A stretch of 10,397 nucleotides of DNA from Actinomycetota bacterium (lineage in GTDB: Bacteria; Actinomycetota; Thermoleophilia; Gaiellales; Gaiellaceae). A model generated the notes under the pieces. The model was not told the DNA's origin. It searched no databases and was given only the letters and a program-made list of their open reading frames with translations. This document shows positions 1 through 6,095 of the stretch, in pieces. Position numbers and translations under genes: made by a program. The DNA lies in assembly GCA_016870235.1 (NCBI GenBank), contig VGCB01000040.1, forward strand, positions 1 to 10,397. The letters run 5' to 3'. How positions within the stretch are numbered: the first letter of the stretch is position 1; each line of letters begins with the position of its first letter.

Positions 1-1
1 C

Positions 2-130
2 CTCCTGATCCGCGCCGTCAAGGGCGAGGAGCTCGAGGGCCTCTCGATCGATCCGCTCTCGTCGAGCCCGATCGGGCCGCTGGGCACGAAGTCGAACATC
101 GCCAAGCTCCAGCCCGAGTTCCGCTCGTAG
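2..130 (+). CDS. C-terminal end of a probable sugar-type ABC transporter solute-binding protein (partial)
   Basis: Only the last 42 codons are visible; the frame enters from the left edge and stops at TAG 128-130. The tail ends ...GTKSNIAKLQPEFRS. A closing stretch in which a Thr-Lys/Asn segment leads into a K-x-x-P-E-F/W end is common in periplasmic-binding-protein-like solute receptors of the ribose/xylose importer family. The matching ATPase (2116) and permease (3621) genes lie downstream, and no other receptor gene is present in the window. If correct, the product is an exported lipoprotein or secreted receptor that delivers substrate to that permease. The fragment is too short for a motif-based assignment, so the call rests mainly on context. 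Another protein ending in this way cannot be excluded. Confidence 0.5.
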   Translation, partial: LLIRAVKGEELEGLSIDPLSSSPIGPLGTKSNIAKLQPEFRS

Positions 131-143
131 ACCGGAGACCAGC

Positions 144-171
144 GGGCGGCGCCGGTGACCCGGCGCCGCCC
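144..171 (+). promoter_or_regulatory. GC-rich hairpin between the receptor gene and the regulator gene
   Basis: Bases 144-155 and 160-171 form a perfect 12-base-pair inverted repeat, all G-C pairs, around the 4-base loop TGAC. The outer bases 142-144 could instead pair with 174-176 across a small bulge. No T tract follows, so it is not a standard intrinsic terminator. It begins 14 bases after the upstream stop codon and ends 8 bases before the ATG of the GntR gene, covering the place where its ribosome site would be. A likely role is stabilising the 3' end of the receptor mRNA, or partial attenuation that makes receptor expression exceed that of the downstream genes. The structure is seen directly; the role is inferred. 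Confidence 0.6.
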
Positions 172-179
172 TCCGCCCG

Positions 180-845
180 ATGATCGACACCACGCGTGGC
201 CCGGTGACCGAGCGCACCTACGCATTCCTGCGCGACGGCATCCTTCGCGGCCGTTACTCCGTGGGCTCGGTTCTCGCCGAGACCGTTCTCGCAGAGGAGA
301 TGGGCATCTCGCGGACACCGGTCCGCTACTCCCTTTCTCAGCTCCTGCACGATGGCCTGGCCGAGATCGGCCCGAGACGCCAGCTGATCGTCCGGGGCTT
401 CACCCCCGAGCGTCGCGCGGAGATCCTGCTGCTCCGGGAGCAGCTCGAGACGCTCTCGGTCGCGCGGGCGTGCGAGCGGATGAGCGCGGATCAGATCGAC
501 GTGCTCCGACTCAACCTCCTCCGCCAGCGCCGGGCCGCAGGCGAGGGGCGCGAGGACGACTTCATCGACCTCGACGAGGAGTTCCATCTCGGCATCGCGT
601 CCGGCGCCGACCTGCCGCTCCTCGAGCAGTTCCTGCGCCAGCTGCGCGGCTTCGTGCGTCTGGCCCGCCTCGGGGCGCCGCGGCCCCCGCAGGTCCTCGT
701 GCAGGTGGTCGCCGAGCACGAAGAGATCGTCGAGGCGATCGAGTCGCGTGATCCCGAGACGGCGCGCGCGGCGCTCGTGTCGCACCTCGAGCGCAGCGAC
801 TACGTGATCGCCCCGCCGGCGGCGACGGAGGCAGCGTCACGATGA
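180..845 (+). CDS. GntR-family transcriptional regulator, FadR/FCD subfamily
   Basis: This 221-residue protein has the usual FadR-type length and layout. Residues about 8-75 are the winged helix-turn-helix, recognisable by LAEEMGISRTPVRYSL and the following LLHDGLAEIG. Residues about 80-210 are the all-helical FCD ligand domain. The expected metal ligands are present: Asp132 and His136 in DEEFH, His180 in AEHEEIVEAI, and His202 in SHLERS. The regulator probably binds a small organic acid or pathway intermediate in the cytoplasm and represses this operon. It follows the receptor gene by 49 bases and overlaps the amidohydrolase gene by ATGA. The ATG at 180 has no clear ribosome site; GTG at 204 is an in-frame alternative that is no better. 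Oddity: the PVREAL motif usual in this family reads PVRYSL here. The family call is firm; the ligand is unknown. Confidence 0.95.
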   Translation: MIDTTRGPVTERTYAFLRDGILRGRYSVGSVLAETVLAEEMGISRTPVRYSLSQLLHDGLAEIGPRRQLIVRGFTPERRAEILLLREQLETLSVARACERMSADQIDVLRLNLLRQRRAAGEGREDDFIDLDEEFHLGIASGADLPLLEQFLRQLRGFVRLARLGAPRPPQVLVQVVAEHEEIVEAIESRDPETARAALVSHLERSDYVIAPPAATEAASR

Positions 846-2119
846 GCGCCGGCTTCTGTCTGCGCGGCGCTGCGGTACTCGGGCCGACCGGAACGTTCGA
901 GGGTCCGATCGACGTCGCCGTCGAGGACGGCGTCGTCACTGCGGTCGGACAGGCGGCGCCCTCCGACGCGCCTTCCGTCGACGCGTCGGGGCTCTTCGTG
1001 ATGCCGGGGATGGTCGAATGCCACGACCATCTGACGATGTCGACGGTCGATCTCGCGGAATGCTTGACGACGCCCGCCACCGAGCTCGTGCTTCGGGCGG
1101 CCCGGAACGCGCGGGTGACGCTGGAAGGGGGCGTCACGTTCGTCCGCGACCTGGCCGGCCTCGACCGGGGCATCCGCGACGGGTTCGCCCGAGGCTACGT
1201 TCCCGCCCCGCGAATCCAGACCTCGATCGTGATGCTGTCACAGACCGGGGGGCACGGCGACAGCTTCCTCGCCGGGCCGGGGATCGAGGCGTCGGCCCTC
1301 ATGATCGGGTACCCGGGCCGTCCGCCCATCGTCGTCGACGGCGTCGACGCGATGAGGAAGGCGGTGCGGGAGCTGCTCCGTGGCGGCGCCGACTGGATCA
1401 AGGTCGCAGCGACGGGCGGGCTCGTCTCGGATCACGACCAGCCGCTGGTCGCCGAGTTCACGACGGAGGAGCTGGAGGCTGCGGCGTTCGAAGGGAGACG
1501 GAAGGGCAAGCCGCTCGCCGCCCATGCCTACGGCGGCGAGGGGCTGACGAACGCCGTCCTCGCCGGTGCGCGCTCGATCGAGCACGGAGGCTTCCTCACG
1601 GAGGAGCAGGCGACGCTGATGGCGGAGCGTGGCTGTTGGCTCGTCCCGACTCTCGCCGCCATGCGCGACTGCATCCGGTTCGCAGAGGAGGGCCTCTTGA
1701 CGCCGACGCAGTGCGAGAAGGTGCTCGGGTTCGGGCTCGAGCTGGGCGCATGCGTGATGCTCGCGAAGGAGCACGGGGTGCGCCTGGCCTCCGGCACCGA
1801 CTACATCTCGAGCCGCCAGCACGGGCGCAACCTCGAGGAGCTGTCGCTGCTGCGGAAGGCCGGGCTGACCGCAGCCGAGGCGCTCCTCGCCGGCACCGCC
1901 TGGGGCGCCGATCTCTGCGGGGTCGGCGACCGCATCGGACGCATCGCGCCCGGCTTCCGTTTCGACGCGATCGTGCTCGACGCCGATCCCGGCGACCTCT
2001 CGTGCTTCGAGCAGCCGGGAGCCGTCGCCGGCGTCTTCAAGGAGGGCGCGGTCGTCCTCCCGCATCCGCAGCTCGCCGGGCAGGGCCTCGTGCCGCCGGC
2101 ACCGGAGCTCCCGGCATGA
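842..2119 (+). CDS. Metal-dependent amidohydrolase (imidazolonepropionase/prolidase-like, COG1228 type)
   Basis: This 425-residue cytoplasmic hydrolase has the amidohydrolase-superfamily TIM-barrel pattern. The N-terminal beta-sandwich strand (residues 1-50) leads into VMPGMVECHDH with metal ligands His61 and His63. Next come Lys187 in DWIKVAATGG (the bridging, usually carboxylated lysine), His228 in AAHAYGG, His248 in SIEHGGF, and catalytic Asp320 in ASGTDY. The closing GRIAPGFRFDAIVLDADP returns to the sandwich domain. The full ligand set supports an active binuclear or mononuclear enzyme cutting an amide or cyclic amide bond. Relatives include imidazolonepropionase, Xaa-Pro dipeptidases and organophosphate-acid prolidases. 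A GGAGG sits 10 bases before the ATG. The start overlaps the GntR stop and the stop overlaps the ATPase start, both by ATGA. The substrate is not determined. Confidence 0.93.
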   Translation: MSAGFCLRGAAVLGPTGTFEGPIDVAVEDGVVTAVGQAAPSDAPSVDASGLFVMPGMVECHDHLTMSTVDLAECLTTPATELVLRAARNARVTLEGGVTFVRDLAGLDRGIRDGFARGYVPAPRIQTSIVMLSQTGGHGDSFLAGPGIEASALMIGYPGRPPIVVDGVDAMRKAVRELLRGGADWIKVAATGGLVSDHDQPLVAEFTTEELEAAAFEGRRKGKPLAAHAYGGEGLTNAVLAGARSIEHGGFLTEEQATLMAERGCWLVPTLAAMRDCIRFAEEGLLTPTQCEKVLGFGLELGACVMLAKEHGVRLASGTDYISSRQHGRNLEELSLLRKAGLTAAEALLAGTAWGADLCGVGDRIGRIAPGFRFDAIVLDADPGDLSCFEQPGAVAGVFKEGAVVLPHPQLAGQGLVPPAPELPA

Positions 2120-3624
2120 CCGAGCCCCACGTCGCGCTGCGAGGTGTCGGCAAGCGCTTCGGCGGCGTCCAGGCGCTGACGGGAATCGACCTCGAGATCG
2201 GACGCAGCACGATCCACGCACTCGTCGGCGAGAACGGAGCGGGCAAGTCGACGCTCGGCAAGATCATCGTCGGCGTCCACCGCCCCGACGTCGGCGAGGT
2301 GATCGTCGACGGCCGCACCGTCGCCTACCACTCCCCGCGTGACGCCCTCGCCGACGGTCTCACGATCATCGCGCAGGAGCCGACGCTCGTCCCGTTCCGC
2401 ACCGTGCTCGAGAACGTGTTCCTCGGGATCGAGACGCGACGTTTCGGTGTCGTCGACACCCGGGCGATGCGGCGGCGCTACGCGGAGCTCGTCGACCGGA
2501 CCCAGCTCGACCTTCCGGCCGGAGCGATCGCCGGCTCGCTGAGCGTCGCCGACAAGCAGAAGGCCGAGATCCTGCGCGCAATTGCGCGGGACGTGCGACT
2601 CGTCGTCATGGACGAGCCCACCTCGGCTCTCACCTCCGACGAGGCCGAGCGCCTGTTCGAGATCGCGCGCCGGCTTCGCGACGGCGGCACCACGATCATC
2701 TACGTCTCGCACTTCCTCGAGGAGGTGCTCGGCCTCGTCGACACGGTCACCGTGCTGCGCGACGGACACCACGTCCGCACCGGTTTGGCCGCGGAGGAGT
2801 CACCCGCCTCGCTCGTGCAGGCGATGCTCGGACGGCCGATGAGCCTCGTGTTCCCCGCGAAGGCGCCACCACCGGTCGAGGCGCCCATCGTCCTCTCGGT
2901 TTCAGGGCTGTCGCGGACAGGGGCGATCGAGGACGTGAGCTTCGAGGTTCGAGCGGGTGAGATCGTCGGTCTCGCGGGGCTGATCGGGAGCGGCCGTTCC
3001 GAGGTCGCACGAGCCATTTTCGGCGCCGACCGCCTCGAGAGCGGCACGATCTCGCTCGACGGCGAGCCGATCTCGGTCCGGACGCCACGCGATGCCGTCC
3101 GGCGCGGGATCGTGATGCTGCCGGAGGACAGGAAGAGCCAGGGGCTGCTCATGCTCCGCTCGATCGTCGACAACGTGACGCTGCCGCATCTGGCCGGCGT
3201 CACGACCGCCGGCGTCATCGAGACCAGGAGGGAGCGACGCCGTGCGGGCGAGCTGATCGACCGGGTGGACGTGCGGGCGAAGACGGGTGTCGCGCGCGTC
3301 TCGACCCTCTCGGGCGGCAACCAACAGAAGGTGCTGTTCGCGAAGTGGCTGCTCGAGCGCCCGCGCGTCTTCATCGCCGACGAGCCGACCCGCGGCGTCG
3401 ACGTCGGCGCGAAGCAGGCCATCTACGAGCTGATCCGCCAGCTCGCCTCGGAAGGGATGGCCGTCGTCCTCATCTCCTCCGAGCACGCCGAGGTCCTCGG
3501 ACTGGCGCACCGCGTCCTCGTGATGCGGGAGGGACGGATCGTTGCCGAGTTCGACGGGGAGACGATGACCGAAGACGTCGTGCTGCACGCCGCGTTCGCG
3601 ACCGGAGAGGCAGTCGGCGCGTGA
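2116..3624 (+). CDS. Sugar-type ABC importer ATP-binding protein with two nucleotide-binding domains (RbsA/MglA/XylG-like)
   Basis: This 502-residue protein couples ATP hydrolysis to import through the permease encoded next. Domain 1 has Walker A GENGAGKST at residues 38-46, the Q-loop in IIAQEPT (84-90), an LSVADKQ signature (142-148), Walker B VVMDEPTSAL (163-172) and switch His199 in YVSHF. Domain 2 (from about 260) has a degenerate Walker A, LIGSGRSEV (289-297) without the lysine, then LPEDRK, the signature LSGGNQQK (398-405), Walker B IADEPTRGVD (420-429), and ISSEH with Glu in place of the switch His. This asymmetry is normal for the carbohydrate-uptake class 2 family. The ATG at 2116 has GGAG 8 bases upstream and overlaps the previous stop; the frame stays open further upstream, but only as a shadow of the amidohydrolase gene. 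The true cargo may not be a sugar given the neighbours. Confidence 0.96.
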   Translation: MTEPHVALRGVGKRFGGVQALTGIDLEIGRSTIHALVGENGAGKSTLGKIIVGVHRPDVGEVIVDGRTVAYHSPRDALADGLTIIAQEPTLVPFRTVLENVFLGIETRRFGVVDTRAMRRRYAELVDRTQLDLPAGAIAGSLSVADKQKAEILRAIARDVRLVVMDEPTSALTSDEAERLFEIARRLRDGGTTIIYVSHFLEEVLGLVDTVTVLRDGHHVRTGLAAEESPASLVQAMLGRPMSLVFPAKAPPPVEAPIVLSVSGLSRTGAIEDVSFEVRAGEIVGLAGLIGSGRSEVARAIFGADRLESGTISLDGEPISVRTPRDAVRRGIVMLPEDRKSQGLLMLRSIVDNVTLPHLAGVTTAGVIETRRERRRAGELIDRVDVRAKTGVARVSTLSGGNQQKVLFAKWLLERPRVFIADEPTRGVDVGAKQAIYELIRQLASEGMAVVLISSEHAEVLGLAHRVLVMREGRIVAEFDGETMTEDVVLHAAFATGEAVGA

Positions 3625-4598
3625 GCCCGAGCCTCAGCGAGACCGTGTTCGGAGAGCGCCGCTTCGACGTCGCCTGGATCCGCGACTACGGCGTCGTGAT
3701 CGCGTTCATCGCCCTCTTCCTGACCCTCGCGATCTCGAGTGACGTCTTCTTCACCTGGGACAACATGAAGAACCTCGCCTTCCAGACGGCCCCGATCGGG
3801 ATCATGGCGGTGGGCGGCACGCTCGTCTTCATCGCCGGGGGATTCGACCTCTCGGTCGGCGCAGTCTCGGCTTTCGCCGGCATCGTCGCCGCGAAGATCT
3901 TCATCGGCTCCGGCGTCGGACTCTGGGGCTCGCTGATCCTCGCCGCGCTCGCGGGGCTCGCCATCGGTGTCGCCAATGGGCTGCTGATCACGCTCGGCCG
4001 GGTGAACCCGTTCATCGCGACGCTCGCCTCGGCGATCATCATCAACGGGGTCGGCCAGGTGATGACCGAGGGGAACCTCGTCGGCGTCGACGGCGAGCGG
4101 TTCACGACGCTCGGGCTGGGAACGGCCTGGGGGATCGGGTACCCGGTGTTCGTCTGGCTTGCGTTCACGCTTGCCTGCGGCTTCCTGCTCTGGCGGACGT
4201 CGTTCGGGCGGTACGTCTACGCGGTCGGCGGCAACCCCGAGGCCGCCCGCCTCTCCGGGGTGCGCGTGAACGTCGTGCGGGCGGCGACGTTCGCGATCTC
4301 CGGGCTGTCGGGCGGCATCGCCGGCGTCATCTACGTGTCCATGGTCTCGACAGCACAGTGGGACGCGAATCGCGCGATCGAGTTCGACGTGATCACCGCG
4401 ATCGTGCTCGGCGGCATCTCTCTCCTCGGCGGCGAGGGAGCGATCTGGCGGGCGGTGCTGGGCGCCTGCTTCCTGCAGATGATCGGCAACGGCTTCAACC
4501 TGCTCGGCACCTCGACCCAGTGGCAGTACGTGATCAAGGGCGTGATCCTGGCGGCGGCGGTCTCGGTCGACGCCTGGGCGCGGAGATCGCAGCGGTGA
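3621..4598 (+). CDS. Sugar-type ABC importer inner-membrane permease (RbsC-like, BPD_transp_2)
   Basis: This 325-residue integral membrane protein has about eight to ten hydrophobic segments, starting near residues 24-39, 55-73, 80-97, 102-125, 128-147, 173-191, 222-241, 255-270, 277-296 and 303-318. Family hallmarks are IAGGFDLSVGA (71-81), the cytoplasmic coupling loop AVGGNPEAARLSGV (201-214) that contacts the ATPase, and LGGISLLGGEGAIW near 263-276. It would form a homodimeric channel with the RbsA-like protein and take substrate from the extracellular receptor. The GTG start at 3621 overlaps the ATPase stop as GTGA and has GGAGAGG 10 bases upstream. The short hydrophilic N-terminus before the first membrane segment also favours this start over longer in-frame ones. 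Only one permease gene is present, consistent with a homodimer. Confidence 0.95.
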   Translation: MSPSLSETVFGERRFDVAWIRDYGVVIAFIALFLTLAISSDVFFTWDNMKNLAFQTAPIGIMAVGGTLVFIAGGFDLSVGAVSAFAGIVAAKIFIGSGVGLWGSLILAALAGLAIGVANGLLITLGRVNPFIATLASAIIINGVGQVMTEGNLVGVDGERFTTLGLGTAWGIGYPVFVWLAFTLACGFLLWRTSFGRYVYAVGGNPEAARLSGVRVNVVRAATFAISGLSGGIAGVIYVSMVSTAQWDANRAIEFDVITAIVLGGISLLGGEGAIWRAVLGACFLQMIGNGFNLLGTSTQWQYVIKGVILAAAVSVDAWARRSQR

Positions 4599-4618
4599 GC
4601 ACCCGGGTACTGGCGTGA
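4595..4618 (+). other. Seven-codon mini-ORF bridging the permease and ABM genes
   Basis: A GTG at 4595 overlaps the permease stop as GTGA and opens a frame of seven codons (VSTRVLA). Its TGA at 4616-4618 overlaps the GTG start of the next gene, again as GTGA. Both ends carry the same hexamer GTGAGC. This is the only real gap in the operon, 16 bases, and the mini-ORF could let terminating ribosomes step across to the ABM start, which lacks a clear ribosome site. Chance is also plausible in such GC-rich DNA. No peptide function is claimed. Confidence 0.25.
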
Positions 4619-4914
4619 GCGTCGTCTCGGTGCTGTCGCTGCCGGTGCGGGCGGGGGAGGAGGAGTCGATCGCGCGACTCTACGACGAGCTCGAGATCTT
4701 CGAGCTCTCGCGGCGGTCCGGCGGCTTCCTGGGCGGGCGGCTCCTGCGCCCGCTCGGGGCCGGTGAGCCGTTCCTCGTCATCGCCGAGTGGGTGGGGCCG
4801 GAGGACTACCAGCGCTGGCTCGACAACCCGATCCGGGCCGAGCTCGGCGGGAGGATCGCGCCGCTCCTCGATGGCGAGGTCGCGGCCGGCACGGTCTACA
4901 CGGAGGCCGGGTAG
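4615..4914 (+). CDS. Small antibiotic-biosynthesis-monooxygenase (ABM) fold protein
   Basis: This 99-residue protein has the size and pattern of single-domain ABM proteins with a ferredoxin-like alpha-beta fold. An opening strand VVSVLSLPVRAG is followed by a helix (EEESIARLYDELEIF), a strand pair around GGRLLRPLGAGEPFLVIAEW, and a second helix PEDYQRWLDNP before a C-terminal strand. The AEW...PEDYQRWL stretch is characteristic. Family members are cofactor-free oxygenases, haem-degrading proteins or small isomerase-like proteins, usually dimers. The start is taken as GTG at 4615; there is no convincing ribosome site, and it overlaps the stop of a seven-codon reading frame. It is followed directly by the aldo/keto reductase, suggesting the two act on related intermediates. 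The actual reaction is unknown. Confidence 0.75.
   Translation: MSVVSVLSLPVRAGEEESIARLYDELEIFELSRRSGGFLGGRLLRPLGAGEPFLVIAEWVGPEDYQRWLDNPIRAELGGRIAPLLDGEVAAGTVYTEAG
4902..4906 (+). promoter_or_regulatory. Ribosome-binding site that supports the TTG start of the aldo/keto reductase
   Basis: GGAGG lies 8 bases before the TTG at 4915, ideal Shine-Dalgarno spacing, inside the last codons of the ABM gene. It decides the start of the reductase: a TTG placed directly after the upstream TAG, which yields an N-terminus (MRTVSFGWTG) matching the first strand of the family. Confidence 0.7.
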
Positions 4915-5886
4915 TTGCGGACTGTCAGCTTCGGGTGGACCGGGGCCGAGGTGGGAGCTGTCGGCTTCGGCGCCTGGAGCCTCTCCGGCGCCTACGGCGA
5001 CGTGGACGAGGAGGTGGCGCTCGCGACGATCGACGCGGCGCTCGAGGCGGGGACGACGATGATCGACACCGCCGACGCCTACGGGCTTGGACACAACGAG
5101 AAGCTCGTCGGGCGGGCGCTCGCGGGCCGTCGCGACCGTGTCTTCCTGGCGACCAAGGTCGGCTGGATGGGAGGGGAGTCGAAGCCCGCGATCGACGGCC
5201 GACCCGAGCGGATGCAGGCGGCGCTCGAGGCCAGCCTGGCCCGGCTCGGGGTCGACCACGTCGACCTCTGGTACCTGCACCGGCGCGACCCGAACGTCCC
5301 GATCGAGGAGACGGTCGGCGGCATGGCCGCGCTCGTCGAGCAGGGCAAGGCGCGGTTCCTCGGTCTGTCCGAGGTCGGGCCCTCGAGCCTGCGGCGGGCC
5401 AACGCGGTCCATCCGATCGCGGCGCTGCAGAGCGAGTACTCGCTGTTCACGCGCGAGCCCGAGCAGACCGTGATGCCGGTGACGCGGGAGCTGGGGATCG
5501 CCTTCGTGGCGTTCTGCCCGCTCAGCCGCGGGCTGCTGAGCGGCTCGGCGGAGCTCCAGGGCGAGGATGACTGGCGTCGGGAGTGGCCGCGATTCTCCCC
5601 GAGCGCCCTCGCCGCGAACCTCGAGAGGGTCTCCCCGCTTCAGCGGGTCGCGGCCGCGCGCGGAGCGACGTCCGCTCAGATCGCGCTCGCCTGGCTCTGC
5701 GCCAGGGGCGTGATCCCGATCCCGGGCACGCGCACGCCGTCGCGCGTGGTCGAGAACGCGGCCGCGGCCGCGATCTCGCTCGGCGAGGACGAGATCGCGG
5801 AGCTCGACGCCGCCTTCCCGCCCGGCGCTGCGGTCGGGGAGCGCTACGGGGCCGAGCACGCTCGACTCCTGGATGCTTCCACGTGA
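4915..5886 (+). CDS. Aldo/keto reductase, NAD(P)H-dependent
   Basis: This 323-residue TIM-barrel oxidoreductase would reduce a carbonyl or oxidise an alcohol with NADPH or NADH in the cytoplasm. The full catalytic tetrad is visible: Asp51 and Tyr56 in MIDTADAYG, Lys81 in LATKVGW, and His122 in LWYLHRRD. Other hallmarks are LGLSEVGPSSLRRA (149-162), LQSEYSLFTR (171-180), FCPLSRGLLSG (200-210), and the cofactor-phosphate loop IPIPGTRTPSRVVENAAA (267-284). Subgroup features resemble the AKR11/AKR13-like bacterial enzymes. The start is TTG immediately after the ABM stop, with a good ribosome site. Its TGA overlaps the GTG start of the racemase remnant. It probably handles an aldehyde or ketone made in the pathway; the substrate is not evident. 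Confidence 0.94.
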   Translation: MRTVSFGWTGAEVGAVGFGAWSLSGAYGDVDEEVALATIDAALEAGTTMIDTADAYGLGHNEKLVGRALAGRRDRVFLATKVGWMGGESKPAIDGRPERMQAALEASLARLGVDHVDLWYLHRRDPNVPIEETVGGMAALVEQGKARFLGLSEVGPSSLRRANAVHPIAALQSEYSLFTREPEQTVMPVTRELGIAFVAFCPLSRGLLSGSAELQGEDDWRREWPRFSPSALAANLERVSPLQRVAAARGATSAQIALAWLCARGVIPIPGTRTPSRVVENAAAAAISLGEDEIAELDAAFPPGAAVGERYGAEHARLLDAST

Positions 5887-6095
5887 CCGAGGTGCGACGG
5901 CTCGAGGCGGTGGATCTCCACGCGTGCGGCGAGCCGGGCCGGGTGATCGTCGGCGGCGTCGACGACGTCCCCGCCGTCGAGCCGACGCTGACGGGGCGGG
6001 CCTGGATCACGGGCTACGCGAGGGACGTCCTCGACGAGACCGAGCCGTTCCCGGAGGGATGCGCCCGAGGAGACATCGGGAGCGGCGCGAGCTGA
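5883..6095 (+). pseudogene. Internally deleted proline racemase / hydroxyproline epimerase / T3LHyp dehydratase family remnant
   Basis: This open frame of 70 codons joins two ends of one family. Residues 7-25 (LEAVDLHACGEPGRVIVGG) match the family N-terminus, where the pattern D-x-H-x-x-G-E-P-x-R-V-V-V-x-G is conserved. Residues 33-65 (EPTLTGRAWITGYARDVLD, then ETEPFPEG and GDI) match the family C-terminus, where G-R-A-W-I-T-G precedes a hydrophobic-L-D run and D-P-F-x-x-G. Complete members are about 310-350 residues, so about 270 residues are missing between roughly residues 23 and 35. The missing part holds both catalytic cysteine positions (the C-G-H-G and S-P-C-G-T-G motifs), so racemase activity is impossible. 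The frame is intact, begins by GTGA overlap with the reductase stop, and ends by TGATG overlap with HyuA. It may be a decayed gene kept for coupling, a small new protein, or an assembly artefact. No ribosome site is seen. Confidence 0.75.

Noticed and set aside
144..171. Calling the hairpin an intrinsic terminator
   Set aside because: The stem is strong but no run of T follows; the downstream bases are C-rich and the next gene starts 8 bases later.
1018..2115. Upstream extension of the ATPase reading frame
   Set aside because: The frame is open but its translation is arginine- and proline-rich shadow of the amidohydrolase gene; the family N-terminus, ribosome site and ATGA overlap all place the start at 2116.
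2980..3006. Loss of the Walker A lysine in the second ATPase domain
   Set aside because: The G-S-G-R-S form is normal for the second domain of RbsA/MglA-type proteins, so it is not a defect.
3345..3620. Upstream extension of the permease reading frame
   Set aside because: Shadow of the ATPase gene; the GTG at 3621 gives the normal short N-terminus and stop/start overlap.
4534..5859. Long minus-strand open frame (441 codons), and many other long minus-strand frames
   Set aside because: These are mirror frames of GC-rich + strand genes; their translations are low-complexity, rich in Arg, Ala, Gly, Pro and Asp, with no family motifs, and they lie opposite genes with clear catalytic residues.
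5873..6094. Upstream extension of the HyuA frame
   Set aside because: The segment is arginine-rich and antiphase to the racemase-like remnant; the HyuA family starts just before the DIGGTFTD loop, which fits ATG 6095.
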